Source: Hasllibacter sp. MH4015
GTDB taxonomy: Bacteria > Pseudomonadota > Alphaproteobacteria > Rhodobacterales > Rhodobacteraceae
NCBI RefSeq assembly: GCF_020177575.1
Contig: NZ_JAHTBK010000001.1
Coordinates: 124,001 to 188,000, forward strand
Length of the DNA stretch: 64,000 bases
Direction: 5' to 3'
Part shown: one piece after another, positions 50,526 through 58,876 of the stretch
Layout of the letters: every line of letters starts with the position of its first letter
How positions within the stretch are numbered: the stretch's first letter is position 1
Program-made: the position numbers and the translations under genes
Notes under the pieces: model-generated
The model's input: the letters and a program-made list of their open reading frames with translations, nothing else
What the model was told of the DNA's origin: nothing
The model's database searches: none

Positions 50526-51386
50526 CTAGCCCCAGGACCGTGGCGGCGTCAGGCCCAGATCCTTCAAGCCTTCAACCTGGGCCGCGACGTCGTCCGCGAA
50601 CCGTTCGGCCAGCCCGTCCGGCATGGCGCGGGGCGGGGAAGGATTGACGACGCGCCCGATCACGTCCCCGGGCAGATCGTCGGGCGGAAGGTCCAGAAAG
50701 CGCACGATATCGGCGATGAACCCGGTGGGATCGGCGGGGATGCGATCAAAGAAATCCACCCGCAGGCAGTCGCGCGGAAGGGCGGCCTGCATCCGGGCGA
50801 TGGCCGCGACATAGTTGGAATGATCGAGGTAATCGCCGCCGTGGCGTATGTGATCCTCCAACTCATCGAGGGACCATTCCTCCAGCTTCGCGCTCGCCTT
50901 TTGCATCTTGAGGTGGAACCGCACATGGGACCAAAGCCGGTCCAGCGGTTCGCGCAGGGTGTAGATGACGCGCAATTTTCCCGTGCGGGCGTGAAGGTCG
51001 GCCCAGGCCTGTTCCGGCAGCAAGGCGGTCAGATTGGAAAACTCCGCCACCCAGCGCGCATCGCCGCGATGCAGGAAAAGGTTGTTGAACCAATCATCGT
51101 CCACCGGCCCGTCGAGCCAATTCGCCGTCCAGCGCACGCGCTTTTGCAGCACCTTGGGGGCGGACACCTCCGGATCGAAGGCAAGATAAGCCTTGGCGCG
51201 CCGCATCCGGGCCTTGTCGGACAGGATGTCGGGGTTCAGGTGGCGCGCGAAGAAATAGTGAATCTCCTTCTCCCGACAGAAGTGGATGTCGGGGTGGCGG
51301 TGCAGCGCGTCGTAGATCCAGGTCGTGCCCGCCTTCATCGCGCCGACGCCCAGAAACAGGTGATCGAATACCGGGCCTTTGACCAT
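50526..51386 (-). CDS. Sulfotransferase-family protein
   Basis: A 286-residue PAPS-dependent sulfotransferase-like enzyme. The 5'-phosphosulfate loop is GVGAMKAGTTWIYDAL near residues 13-28, and the 3'-phosphate motif is RVIYTLREPLDRLWSHVRF near 134-152. It is probably cytosolic. The acceptor, perhaps a lipid or polysaccharide, is unknown. Of several in-frame starts, the ATG at 51386 has the best-placed ribosome site (AGAGGA, eight bases upstream); the frame could also start at 51497. The next gene upstream is divergent. Confidence 0.85.
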   Translation of the reverse strand: MVKGPVFDHLFLGVGAMKAGTTWIYDALHRHPDIHFCREKEIHYFFARHLNPDILSDKARMRRAKAYLAFDPEVSAPKVLQKRVRWTANWLDGPVDDDWFNNLFLHRGDARWVAEFSNLTALLPEQAWADLHARTGKLRVIYTLREPLDRLWSHVRFHLKMQKASAKLEEWSLDELEDHIRHGGDYLDHSNYVAAIARMQAALPRDCLRVDFFDRIPADPTGFIADIVRFLDLPPDDLPGDVIGRVVNPSPPRAMPDGLAERFADDVAAQVEGLKDLGLTPPRSWG

Positions 51387-51529
51387 CGCCAACATCCTCT
51401 CGCGCCCTTCTGGGCGGATTTCATCCACAGGTTTTCGCCCTGTCTGCTTGATTAAGGTCAAAGCGAGGTTAACGAATCGCTGTAAGAGGGATGGCACGAC
51501 GATCAGGGTTTTCGGCAGACGGGGGTGTC

Positions 51530-51730
51530 ATGACGGATACAGCTATCTCGGCAGAGGTATTGTCACTGGACGCGGACAAGATCGCCACGTTCATCCAGGA
51601 ACACGCGACAGCAAGAACGCTCAGCGACGTGGTGCGGCGGTTGAACGACGAACTGATCGCCGGTGACCAGACAGCCAGCGAAATGGCGGCGCAAGCGTTG
51701 CAGCATCTGGGTTTCGTCGAAACCGTCTGA
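51530..51730 (+). CDS. Small soluble protein of unknown function (66 residues)
   Basis: A 66-residue protein starting at ATG 51530 behind a GGGGGTG ribosome site; an earlier in-frame ATG at 51491 is less likely. The sequence is helical and balanced in charge (LDADKIATFIQEHATARTLS, then DVVRRLNDELIAGDQTASEM). It has no motif, signal peptide or cysteines. Third codon positions and local GC fit a real gene. It is convergent with the M20 peptidase gene that ends at 51740. Confidence 0.6.
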   Translation: MTDTAISAEVLSLDADKIATFIQEHATARTLSDVVRRLNDELIAGDQTASEMAAQALQHLGFVETV

Positions 51731-51739
51731 CGCGCCCCG

Positions 51740-53011
51740 CTAAAGGAGCAGCTCCGCCAGGGTCAGCGCCATGACCTTGGCCGCATCTTCCATGTCCTGG
51801 ATACCGACCCATTCGTCAGGCTGGTGCGCCAGGTCGAGGATGCCGGGTCCGTAGGCGATGCAATTCTTCAACCGCCCGATCCGGTCGATATGCTTCTGGT
51901 CGTAGGTCCCCGGTGACACGACGAATTCCGCTTGCGTGTTCAGCACCTTGGCAATCGCGCCCTGCACCGTCTTAACCACCGGCGCGTCCGGATCGGTCAT
52001 GGTGGGCTTCACGTCCCACAGGTCGCGGATCTCGTAACGGAAATCGGGCCGCTCGGCGCGGATCTTTTCCAGCAGGTTCGTCACTTCGGCCTTCACCTCG
52101 TCCAGATCCTCCTCGATCAGGAAGCGGCGGTCGATGGTGATGGTGCAGCGGTCGGGCACGCAGGCCGCAGGCAGGCCGGTATAACCCTCCTCCTGCACCG
52201 GTTCGCCGCCATGGATAGAATTGATGTTGAGCGTCGATTGCTTCGCGCCTTCGGGGACCACGGGCATATCCGTTAGCTTGGTGGCGAGAAGCGGGAACAG
52301 CGTCGCCTCCATCTCCTCCAGCACCGCGCCCATGTGGCGGACGGCGCAATCGCCGAGAAACGGCATGGAGCCGTGGGCGATGCGGCCCTTGGTCTCGATC
52401 TCCGCCCACCAGACGCCACGGTGGCCCAGGCAGATGCGATCCTTGTTGAGCGGTTCGGGAATGATGACGTGTTGCACGCGGGCCGGGTCGAAATAGCCCT
52501 GCTCGGCCAGGTAGGCGACGCCGCCGAAGCCACCCGATTCCTCGTCTGCCGTGGCGGAGATTTCGACCGCACCCCTGAATTCGGGATGGGTGTCCACGAA
52601 CGCCTCCGCCGCGATGATGGAGGATGCGAGGCCCCCCTTCATGTCGCACGCCCCGCGCCCGTAGATGCGGCCGTCCTCCACCTCCCCACCGAACGGGTCC
52701 CTGGTCCAGCCCTCGCCCACGGCGACGATGTCGTGGTGGGAGTTGAAGTGGACGCAATCGCCCGGCGATGCGCCGGCGCGCCGCGCCACGAGGTTCCAGC
52801 GGGGATACTTGGTGCTGTCGGCGATCGCGCCCTCGGCCCGGATCAGTTCCACCTTGAAATCGCGTTTCGCCAGCCGCTCGGCCAGGTAGACGCAGATTTG
52901 CCGGTAATTGCGCCCCGGCGGGTTCAGGGTGGGGATCGCGATCAGGTCGCGGGTGAGCTGGATCAGCTCATCCCGGCGGGCGGAGATGGCGGAGAGGAGC
53001 GCGTCGGACAT
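51740..53011 (-). CDS. M20-family (ArgE/DapE-like) peptidase or deacylase
   Basis: A 423-residue dinuclear zinc hydrolase. Metal ligands are in VHFNSHHDIV, in GRGACDMKGG (the bridging aspartate) and in ADEESGGFGG (catalytic Glu and ligand), with a later ligand in the EP(L)NKD region and a terminal histidine near DLAHQPDEW. A lid domain (about 195-300) is inserted, as in ArgE/DapE/CPG2. Genes of this type hydrolyse N-acyl amino acids or small peptides. Start at 53011; a longer frame to 53068 has no similarity. Confidence 0.92.
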   Translation of the reverse strand: MSDALLSAISARRDELIQLTRDLIAIPTLNPPGRNYRQICVYLAERLAKRDFKVELIRAEGAIADSTKYPRWNLVARRAGASPGDCVHFNSHHDIVAVGEGWTRDPFGGEVEDGRIYGRGACDMKGGLASSIIAAEAFVDTHPEFRGAVEISATADEESGGFGGVAYLAEQGYFDPARVQHVIIPEPLNKDRICLGHRGVWWAEIETKGRIAHGSMPFLGDCAVRHMGAVLEEMEATLFPLLATKLTDMPVVPEGAKQSTLNINSIHGGEPVQEEGYTGLPAACVPDRCTITIDRRFLIEEDLDEVKAEVTNLLEKIRAERPDFRYEIRDLWDVKPTMTDPDAPVVKTVQGAIAKVLNTQAEFVVSPGTYDQKHIDRIGRLKNCIAYGPGILDLAHQPDEWVGIQDMEDAAKVMALTLAELLL

Positions 53012-53104
53012 GGGCGCAAACTTGCGCCGCGCACGATCTGGTCGCAAGCCCTGCCATTCGCCCTGCACTTGCCCTATATCCAGTGGAAGTGAAGGAGTGT
53101 CGCG

Positions 53105-53365
53105 ATGCTGGTCCTTGGTCGTACGGTTTTGTTCATGGTGATCGGCCTTTCGGTCGTCTACCTGTGCCTGTTCTTCTATCTGCGATCCGGTGCCCGGATG
53201 CGGCTGGAAGAGGATTGGGTGCAGGAAGGCCGCCCGGGCGACCGCGACGCGTGGATCGACGAACGCATTGAACCGGTTGCGGCGCGGCTGCGGGTGTGGT
53301 TGGCCTTTTTCGTCTATGTGGTGCCGATTGTGGGCGTGGTCGCCTTCGTGTGGATCACGAATTGA
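53105..53365 (+). CDS. Small membrane protein with two spans
   Basis: An 86-residue protein with two membrane spans (about 5-26 and 62-84) flanking a 35-residue charged loop (MRLEEDWVQEGRPGDRDAWI, then DERIEPVAARLR). GAAGGAG precedes the ATG. The next gene starts 14 bases on. Small proteins of this look are widespread in Rhodobacterales without an assigned role. Co-transcription with the DUF1523 gene suggests a shared envelope function. Confidence 0.75.
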   Translation: MLVLGRTVLFMVIGLSVVYLCLFFYLRSGARMRLEEDWVQEGRPGDRDAWIDERIEPVAARLRVWLAFFVYVVPIVGVVAFVWITN

Positions 53366-53379
53366 AGGAAAGCTGAGAC

Positions 53380-53988
53380 ATGCGCTGGCCCCGGATCATA
53401 ATCCTTCTGATCGTGCTGAGTTTTCTGGGCGCGTTTCTGCATTACACGCTGCCCCAGCGCGACATCGTGCGCATCGTGAACGTGGAATCGCGCCTGACCG
53501 AAGTGTCGGGGTGGACGCGGTGGTTCTTCGCCTCCCCCGATAGCGGGACAAGCCAGAGCACCCCCACGCGGGATCTGCGCCTGATCTCCACCGTGCGGCC
53601 CGACGGGTCGATCATGGTTTACCGCAACGAGGATACGGGCGTCCTTTGGCCGCCCTACCTGAAATTCGACAGCGAGGATTTGCAGGCCGAGGCCGCGAAT
53701 CTGCAATCCACCGAAGCCGACCCTCGATGGGTCGCGGTGACCCATTACGGCTGGCGGTTCAATATCCTGTCGATCTATCCCAACGCGCTGGAGATTCACC
53801 CGGTCGAGGGGCCGGATGTGCAGCTGATCCCCTGGATGCCGTTCGCGGTGTTGTTCGTGCTGGCCCTGATCGCGTTCATGGCCTGGCGGATATGGGAGCG
53901 GTTCGAGGATCGGGTGATCGCGCCCGCGCTTGACGGCACACGGGTGCGGTGGGCGAAGTTCAAGGACCGCCTGTCCGGCCGCGGCTGA
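53380..53988 (+). CDS. DUF1523-family membrane protein
   Basis: A 202-residue protein with an N-terminal span (about 4-22) and a second span at about 150-170. Between them lies a periplasmic beta-rich domain, including RDIVRIVNVESRLTEVSGW and HYGWRFNILSIYPNALEI. These features match DUF1523, a family of unknown function that I associate with alphaproteobacteria. The C-terminal tail is basic and cytosolic. It follows the 86-residue membrane protein gene with 14 bases between them. Confidence 0.8.
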   Translation: MRWPRIIILLIVLSFLGAFLHYTLPQRDIVRIVNVESRLTEVSGWTRWFFASPDSGTSQSTPTRDLRLISTVRPDGSIMVYRNEDTGVLWPPYLKFDSEDLQAEAANLQSTEADPRWVAVTHYGWRFNILSIYPNALEIHPVEGPDVQLIPWMPFAVLFVLALIAFMAWRIWERFEDRVIAPALDGTRVRWAKFKDRLSGRG

Positions 53989-54006
53989 CCTGTTTCGCGC
54001 CACCCG

Positions 54007-54045
54007 CCCCATCCTTGCTCCCTGAAAATGCCCGCTCGGGGGGGC
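54007..54045 (-). repeat. Decayed GC-rich intergenic repeat, copy D
   Basis: On the minus strand it reads GCCCCCCCGAGCGGGCATTT then TCAGGGAGCAAGGATGGGG. It resembles the CCCCCGAGG-TATTTT-GAAGCAAAGA tail of copies B and C but has lost the first hairpin. It sits between the convergent ends of the DUF1523 gene and the large aldehyde dehydrogenase gene. Confidence 0.5.
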
Positions 54046-54074
54046 GTAGCTTGCGTGCAAGCAAACCCGGTGGA

Positions 54075-56414
54075 TCACTCGCCGTAGGGCACCCAGATCG
54101 TCTTGGTCTCCGTCGCGTGGGCAAGCGCGGTTCTCGGGCTCAGACTTGTCCAGTCCGGGTTGCCGGAATGGTTGATCCACGTCCGCTTGAGGTTCAGTGC
54201 GCTGGCCTGTTCCATCTCCGCCCGGTCGGCATGGGGGGAGAAGGACCAGAGCGCGTCGACATTCATGTGCGCGGCCAGGGTCGGGGCGACGTCGGCGTGG
54301 GTGCCGGTGACGATGTTCACGACCCCCGAGGGGACGTCGGACGTGTCGAGCACCTGGTAGAGGTCGGTCGCGGCCAGGGGCGCGGCCTCGCTTGGGGCCA
54401 GGACGATCCGGTTGCCCATGGAAAGCGCGGCACCAAGGAGCGTGACCGGCGCCAGAAGCGGCGCGTCATCCGGCGCGAGGGCGGCGATAGTGCCAACGGG
54501 TTCGTGCATGGCCAGCGCGATGCCCCGGATCGGGACGCCCTTGGCGGCCCCGTCGTATTTGTCCGCGAAGGCGGCGTAGGTGAAAAGCGTGGTGATTGCC
54601 GCGGCAACCTCCGCCCCCGCCTGGTTCGCGTTGCTGCCGGTAATCTCCCTGAGCCGCGCCGTGAATTCCTCCGCCCGGGCCGAAAGGTTCTCCGCGATAT
54701 AGTAAAGGATTTGCGCGCGCAGGTGGCCGGTGGTCTTCGACCATTTCGCGGCCCCCGCCGCAGCCTCCACCGCGTTGCGGATATCCTTGCGATTGCCAAG
54801 GCCGGTATGGCCGATCAGCGCGCCCTTGCGTGTGTAATGGGCGCGGCTGTAGCCACCATCGGGGCGGGCCTGTTTGCCGCCGATATACATCTTGGCGGTC
54901 CGGTCGAGATCCGGGGCATGGGGCGTGTCGGGGGCCGGGTTGGGCGCTATGGCCTTGGCCGGATGGAGCTTGGCGGTCGGTTTGAGATAGGCCTCCAGCC
55001 CTTCCCAGCCGCCTTCGCGCCCGAAGCCGCTTTCGCGCACACCGCCAAAGGGGGCGGCGGCATCGAAGAGGTTGGTGGCGTTCACCCAGACCACGCCTGA
55101 GACCAGCTTGGGCGCGATGTCCAGCGCGAGGTTCAGGTTTTCGGTCCAGAGCGTCGCGGCCAGCCCGTAGCGGGTGTTGTTGGCGACCTCCACCGCTTCG
55201 GCCGGCGTGCGGAAGGTGGTGGAGACGAGGACGGGGCCGAAAATCTCCTCCTGCATCAGGGGCGAGGCAGTGGAGAGACCGGTGATCAGCGTTGGCGGAT
55301 AGAAGCAGCCCCGTTCGGGGATCGCGATGGGGGCGTGGTGGATGTCGCCGTCGCTGGCCCCCACGAGCCGCGTGATCGTGTCGTGCTGGACCGGGTCCAC
55401 GATGGCGCCGATGTCGATGCTCTTGTCGAGCGGATCGCCCATGCGCAGGGCGGCCATGCGGGCCTTGAGGCGGGTGTGGAAATCCTCGGCAATGCCTTCC
55501 TGCACCAACAGGCGAGAGCCCGCGCAGCAGACCTGGCCCTGGTTGAACCAGATCGCGTCCACCAGCCCTTCGATGGCTGAATCGATATCGGCGTCGTCGA
55601 AGACGATGTAGGGCGACTTGCCCCCAAGCTCCAACGTCAGCGACTTTCCCGTCCCGGCAGTGGCTTCGCGGATGCGGCGGCCCACATCGGTGGAGCCGGT
55701 GAAGGCGATCTTGTCGACATCGGCGTCAACGAGCGCCGCGCCGGTTTCCCCGTCCCCGGTGATGATGTTGACGACGCCGGGCGGCACACCCGCCTCCGCA
55801 CAGATCTCGGCAAAGACCATAGCGCTGAGGGACGTGTATTCGGCGGGTTTCAGGACGATTGTGTTACCAGCGGCCAGGGCGGGCGCGATTTTCCACGCCA
55901 GCATCAGGAGCGGGAAGTTCCAAGGGATGATCTGTCCGCAGACGCCAAGCGGCGCGTGGTCCGGCATCTCGGTCGGCAGAAGCTGCGCCAGGCCCGCGTG
56001 GTAGTAGAAATGGCGGATCGCCAGCGGCACGTCGATGTCGCGGCTCTCCCGGATCGGTTTGCCGTTGTCGAGGCTTTCCATCACGGCGAGCAGGCGGGAA
56101 TGCTTCTGCATCAGCCGGGCGATGGCATAAAGGACGCGGGCGCGGGCATGGCTGTCGCGCGCCCATTTCGGTTGCGCTTTGCGGGCGGCGGCGACGGCCT
56201 TGGCAACCTCGTCTGCCGTGCCCTTGGTCACACCGGCCAGCTTCTCTCCGCTCGCGGGGTTGTTGGATGGAAAGTCGTCTCTCAAGGGACCCCATTTGCC
56301 GCCGATGAAATGGCCCGCGATGCCGCCGCGATCGGCCAGCCATTTCAGCGCCTCGGCGGAGCTTTCCGGGGCGGGGCCGTATTCCATGGAATCGAAGATT
56401 TCTCGGGTGGTCAT
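54075..56414 (-). CDS. Double-domain aldehyde dehydrogenase (ALDH16-like)
   Basis: A 779-residue protein with two ALDH domains. The N-terminal one (1-480) is complete: IIPWNFPLLMLAWK, FTGSTDVG, general base in LTLELGGKSP (about 263) and nucleophile in QGQVCCAGSRL (about 297). The second (about 510-779) has recognisable fold segments (IGHTGLGNRKDIRNAVEAAA, EPVGTIAALAPDDAPLLAPV) but no catalytic cysteine, as in animal ALDH16A1. The bacterial ALDH16 type is active through the first domain. It closes the deoC operon and could oxidise the acetaldehyde made by DeoC. Confidence 0.9.
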   Translation of the reverse strand: MTTREIFDSMEYGPAPESSAEALKWLADRGGIAGHFIGGKWGPLRDDFPSNNPASGEKLAGVTKGTADEVAKAVAAARKAQPKWARDSHARARVLYAIARLMQKHSRLLAVMESLDNGKPIRESRDIDVPLAIRHFYYHAGLAQLLPTEMPDHAPLGVCGQIIPWNFPLLMLAWKIAPALAAGNTIVLKPAEYTSLSAMVFAEICAEAGVPPGVVNIITGDGETGAALVDADVDKIAFTGSTDVGRRIREATAGTGKSLTLELGGKSPYIVFDDADIDSAIEGLVDAIWFNQGQVCCAGSRLLVQEGIAEDFHTRLKARMAALRMGDPLDKSIDIGAIVDPVQHDTITRLVGASDGDIHHAPIAIPERGCFYPPTLITGLSTASPLMQEEIFGPVLVSTTFRTPAEAVEVANNTRYGLAATLWTENLNLALDIAPKLVSGVVWVNATNLFDAAAPFGGVRESGFGREGGWEGLEAYLKPTAKLHPAKAIAPNPAPDTPHAPDLDRTAKMYIGGKQARPDGGYSRAHYTRKGALIGHTGLGNRKDIRNAVEAAAGAAKWSKTTGHLRAQILYYIAENLSARAEEFTARLREITGSNANQAGAEVAAAITTLFTYAAFADKYDGAAKGVPIRGIALAMHEPVGTIAALAPDDAPLLAPVTLLGAALSMGNRIVLAPSEAAPLAATDLYQVLDTSDVPSGVVNIVTGTHADVAPTLAAHMNVDALWSFSPHADRAEMEQASALNLKRTWINHSGNPDWTSLSPRTALAHATETKTIWVPYGE

Positions 56415-56696
56415 CTAGAGCCCCCTGTAGAGGATGAGGAAAGCGACGGCGATCAGCAGGACGATTGCGATGGCCTTGCGGATGCGCGCGCGCTGCGCGA
56501 TGGCGGCATGGGGTTGCAGATCCGCGTCGTATTCGGATGCGGGTTGGGCGAACACATAGGCCGCGTCGAAGCGTTTGCGCTGGTCCGGCGTCAGGGTCGC
56601 GGTGGAGGCCGTTTCCTTCTGGTGCTCGGACCAGGCCATCCAGATCACGTAGAGCGTCAGGAGGGCGAGAATGATGGCGTTGAAGCTCAGCACCAT
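56415..56696 (-). CDS. Two-span membrane protein, paralogue of its neighbour
   Basis: A 93-residue protein with spans at about 5-22 and 73-91 joined by a charged cytosolic or periplasmic segment. Its TLTPDQRKRFDAAYVFA stretch lines up with KLSVDQARSFHQKYRKK of the neighbour at 56700-56981, and both have 93 residues, so they look like diverged tandem duplicates. The stop is directly adjacent to the ALDH start. Family and function unknown. Confidence 0.7.
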   Translation of the reverse strand: MVLSFNAIILALLTLYVIWMAWSEHQKETASTATLTPDQRKRFDAAYVFAQPASEYDADLQPHAAIAQRARIRKAIAIVLLIAVAFLILYRGL

Positions 56697-56699
56697 CGC

Positions 56700-56981
56700 T
56701 CAGGCCCCAATGAAGATGTAGGCCGCGACGGAGGCGGCGATGGTGGCACAGGCGGCCAGCGTCACCGGACGCGCGCGGTCAGAGGCTTCGGCGACGGCGC
56801 GCAGCTCGTCCGGCATATCGGCGCGGTTCGCCTTCTTGCGATACTTCTGGTGGAAGCTCCGCGCCTGATCGACGGAGAGCTTCAGCGCCTCCTCCTTCAG
56901 CGGACGATTGGCGCGCATCATCAGCCACAGCGAGACGCCGACGACGATGAGAAGGAGGATGAAGTTGAAGTCGATGGGCAT
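56700..56981 (-). CDS. Two-span membrane protein, paralogue of its neighbour
   Basis: A 93-residue protein with the same architecture as the next gene: N-terminal span (about 5-23, FNFILLLIVVGVSLWLMM), a basic central segment of about 45 residues, and a C-terminal span (about 72-92). The ATG at 56981 is preferred over a TTG two codons upstream. It starts six bases after the stop of the 81-residue gene and ends three bases before its paralogue. Function unknown; operon position links it with deoxyribose metabolism. Confidence 0.7.
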   Translation of the reverse strand: MPIDFNFILLLIVVGVSLWLMMRANRPLKEEALKLSVDQARSFHQKYRKKANRADMPDELRAVAEASDRARPVTLAACATIAASVAAYIFIGA

Positions 56982-56987
56982 GGGCAA

Positions 56988-57233
56988 TTACGCGATTTCC
57001 CAAGGCAGAGCTTTGTCATCCACAGCTTTTAATCTTCCTTCCTTGCGAAGGGTGAAGGCTGCCCATCTCATGTCGTATTGCCAGGTAAAAAAGAGATCGC
57101 CGCTTTGTCGAAGGTCCTGCTCATGTGTCTGCCAAATCCTTTTGGCGACCGATACCACATCGGAAGCGCCGCCCTCCGTGGCGAGCGCCTCCGAAACCCA
57201 ATCCTTTAGATCGTGCTTAGTAGCCATTTTCAT
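56988..57233 (-). CDS. Small protein, possibly winged helix (81 residues)
   Basis: An 81-residue soluble protein. The order of elements (KHDLKDWVSEALATEGGASD, VVSVAKRIWQTHEQDLRQSG, then WQYDMRWAAFTLRKEGRLK) suggests a small helical fold that may be a winged helix of the kind seen at the start of restriction-associated proteins. This is a weak judgement. The ATG at 57233 overlaps the deoC stop by ATGA, so it is coupled to deoC. Base composition is less GC-rich than that of its neighbours. Confidence 0.65.
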   Translation of the reverse strand: MKMATKHDLKDWVSEALATEGGASDVVSVAKRIWQTHEQDLRQSGDLFFTWQYDMRWAAFTLRKEGRLKAVDDKALPWEIA

Positions 57234-58231
57234 CCCATCCCATGCCGGTACCCGGCAGAATAGGCGCCGGTAACGTGGTGTTCTAACTGCCGCTCGATAT
57301 CGCCCAGAAGCGACGACGCGCCGAAGCGGAAGAGGTCGGGTTGCAGCCAGCGATTGCCCAACTCCTCTTTCATCAGGCTGAGATAGACGAGGCTATCCTT
57401 GGCCTTGGAAATCCCGCCCGCCGGCTTGTAGCCCACCTTGTAGCCCGTGCGCGCCTCGAACGCGCGGATGGCGCGGATCATGGTGAGGGAGACGGGGAGC
57501 GTCGCGTTCACGCTTTCCTTGCCGGTGGAGGTCTTGATGAAATCGGCGCCCGCCATCATGCACACAAGCGAGGCCTTGGCGACATTGCGCAGGGTGCCAA
57601 GCTCACCGGTCGCAAGGATTGCCTTCACGTGGGCCTCGCCACAGGCGGAGCGGAACGCGCGCATCTCCTCGTAAAGGGCCTTCCAATTGCCGGTCAGGGC
57701 GTGGCGGCGGGAGATGACGATGTCGATCTCCTTGGCGCCTGCGGCAACGGACATCTCGATCTCCTTCACGCGCAACTCGAACGGGCTGAGGCCCGCCGGG
57801 AACCCGGTGGAGACGGCGGCGACGGGGATGTTGGTGCCCTGCAATGCCTCCACCGCCACGTCGATCATGTCGTGGTAGACGCAGACCGCGCCCGTTGTGA
57901 TCGGCGGCAGGCCAAGGGCATCCAGCAGATCGGCGCGCACCGGCTGGCGGGCCTTGGCGCAGAGGCGACGCACGCGGCCCGCCGTGTCGTCGCCCGACAG
58001 CGTGGTCAGGTCGATGAGGGTGATCGCTTTGGCCAGCCACGCCGCCTGATGGGTTTTCTTGACCGAACGCCTGCCGGGAAGCGTGGCGGCGCGCCGCTCG
58101 ATGGCGCTTGTATTGGCCTGGACGGAGGCTACCCAGTCGAGGTCCAGTTCCATGCCGTCATTGCGCGGCAGATGGACTTGGGGAAGCTGATCGGTTGCGG
58201 TCGTGGTGGCGGGGTGCAGCGTGTCGGTCAT
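57230..58231 (-). CDS. deoC: Deoxyribose-phosphate aldolase
   Basis: A 333-residue aldolase that cleaves 2-deoxyribose 5-phosphate to glyceraldehyde 3-phosphate and acetaldehyde. The Schiff-base lysine is in ADFIKTSTGK, and the second active-site lysine in VGYKPAGGIS. CVYHDMIDVAVEAL and EIDIVISRRHALTG are further blocks; VYHDMID replaces the more usual VCVYP. The protein is longer than E. coli DeoC (259 residues) because of an N-terminal extension of about 70, like the eukaryotic-type enzymes. First gene of a five-gene operon ending in a double aldehyde dehydrogenase. Confidence 0.93.
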   Translation of the reverse strand: MTDTLHPATTTATDQLPQVHLPRNDGMELDLDWVASVQANTSAIERRAATLPGRRSVKKTHQAAWLAKAITLIDLTTLSGDDTAGRVRRLCAKARQPVRADLLDALGLPPITTGAVCVYHDMIDVAVEALQGTNIPVAAVSTGFPAGLSPFELRVKEIEMSVAAGAKEIDIVISRRHALTGNWKALYEEMRAFRSACGEAHVKAILATGELGTLRNVAKASLVCMMAGADFIKTSTGKESVNATLPVSLTMIRAIRAFEARTGYKVGYKPAGGISKAKDSLVYLSLMKEELGNRWLQPDLFRFGASSLLGDIERQLEHHVTGAYSAGYRHGMG

Positions 58232-58329
58232 GGGAGGGCCCTTTGGCGTTGTCCAAGCGTCTCACGCGCGCGGCCCGAACGCAAGGTTGACCAAACGGTC
58301 AAAAAACTGCCGGGCGGGCGCATTCCGGG

Positions 58330-58776
58330 TCACAACCGGCTGAGGACAAGCCCCGCGGCCACCAGGGCCACCGCCGCGATCCGGGTCCAGCTGATGTCCC
58401 GCACCTGAAGGCCGAACGCCCCGATGGCATCGAGCGCCAGCGCCGCCGCAAGCTGCCCGAAAATCAGCGCGGCCACCATCGTGACGACCCCCAGCGTGCC
58501 GACCGACCAGACCGCCGCCCAGACATAGACCGCGCCAAGCGCCCCGCCGACCCAGGCCCACCACGGCGCGTCGGCCATCTGTCCGACGCTCGGCACCGCG
58601 CCGCGCAGAACGACGATCACCGACAGCACCACCGCGCCGACGATGAAGCTGATCGCTGCGGCCACCACGGGGTCGCCCGCAAAACTGCCCAGACGCGCGT
58701 TGATCGGGGCCTGGACAGCGATGCAGGCACCACCGACAGCGATGGCAAGCAGGGCGAACATGTATTGGGCGGTCAT
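58330..58776 (-). CDS. DMT-family small transporter (YdcZ/DUF606)
   Basis: A 148-residue protein with five membrane spans: it matches the YdcZ/DUF606 half-size DMT proteins, which probably act as dimers. Segments are [56 protein letters not shown] and [13 protein letters not shown]. The start at 58776 is chosen because the first helix begins there; it is divergent from rpe 100 bases away. Substrate unknown. Confidence 0.82.
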   Translation of the reverse strand: MTAQYMFALLAIAVGGACIAVQAPINARLGSFAGDPVVAAAISFIVGAVVLSVIVVLRGAVPSVGQMADAPWWAWVGGALGAVYVWAAVWSVGTLGVVTMVAALIFGQLAAALALDAIGAFGLQVRDISWTRIAAVALVAAGLVLSRL

Positions 58777-58876
58777 GGGAAACTCCGAAACGGGACGGGG
58801 CGACGATGCGCCGTTCGTGCGGAATTGCCAAGACGCCGCGCGCGGGCTAGGACCGCCGCAACCGGAGGATTTGCCC

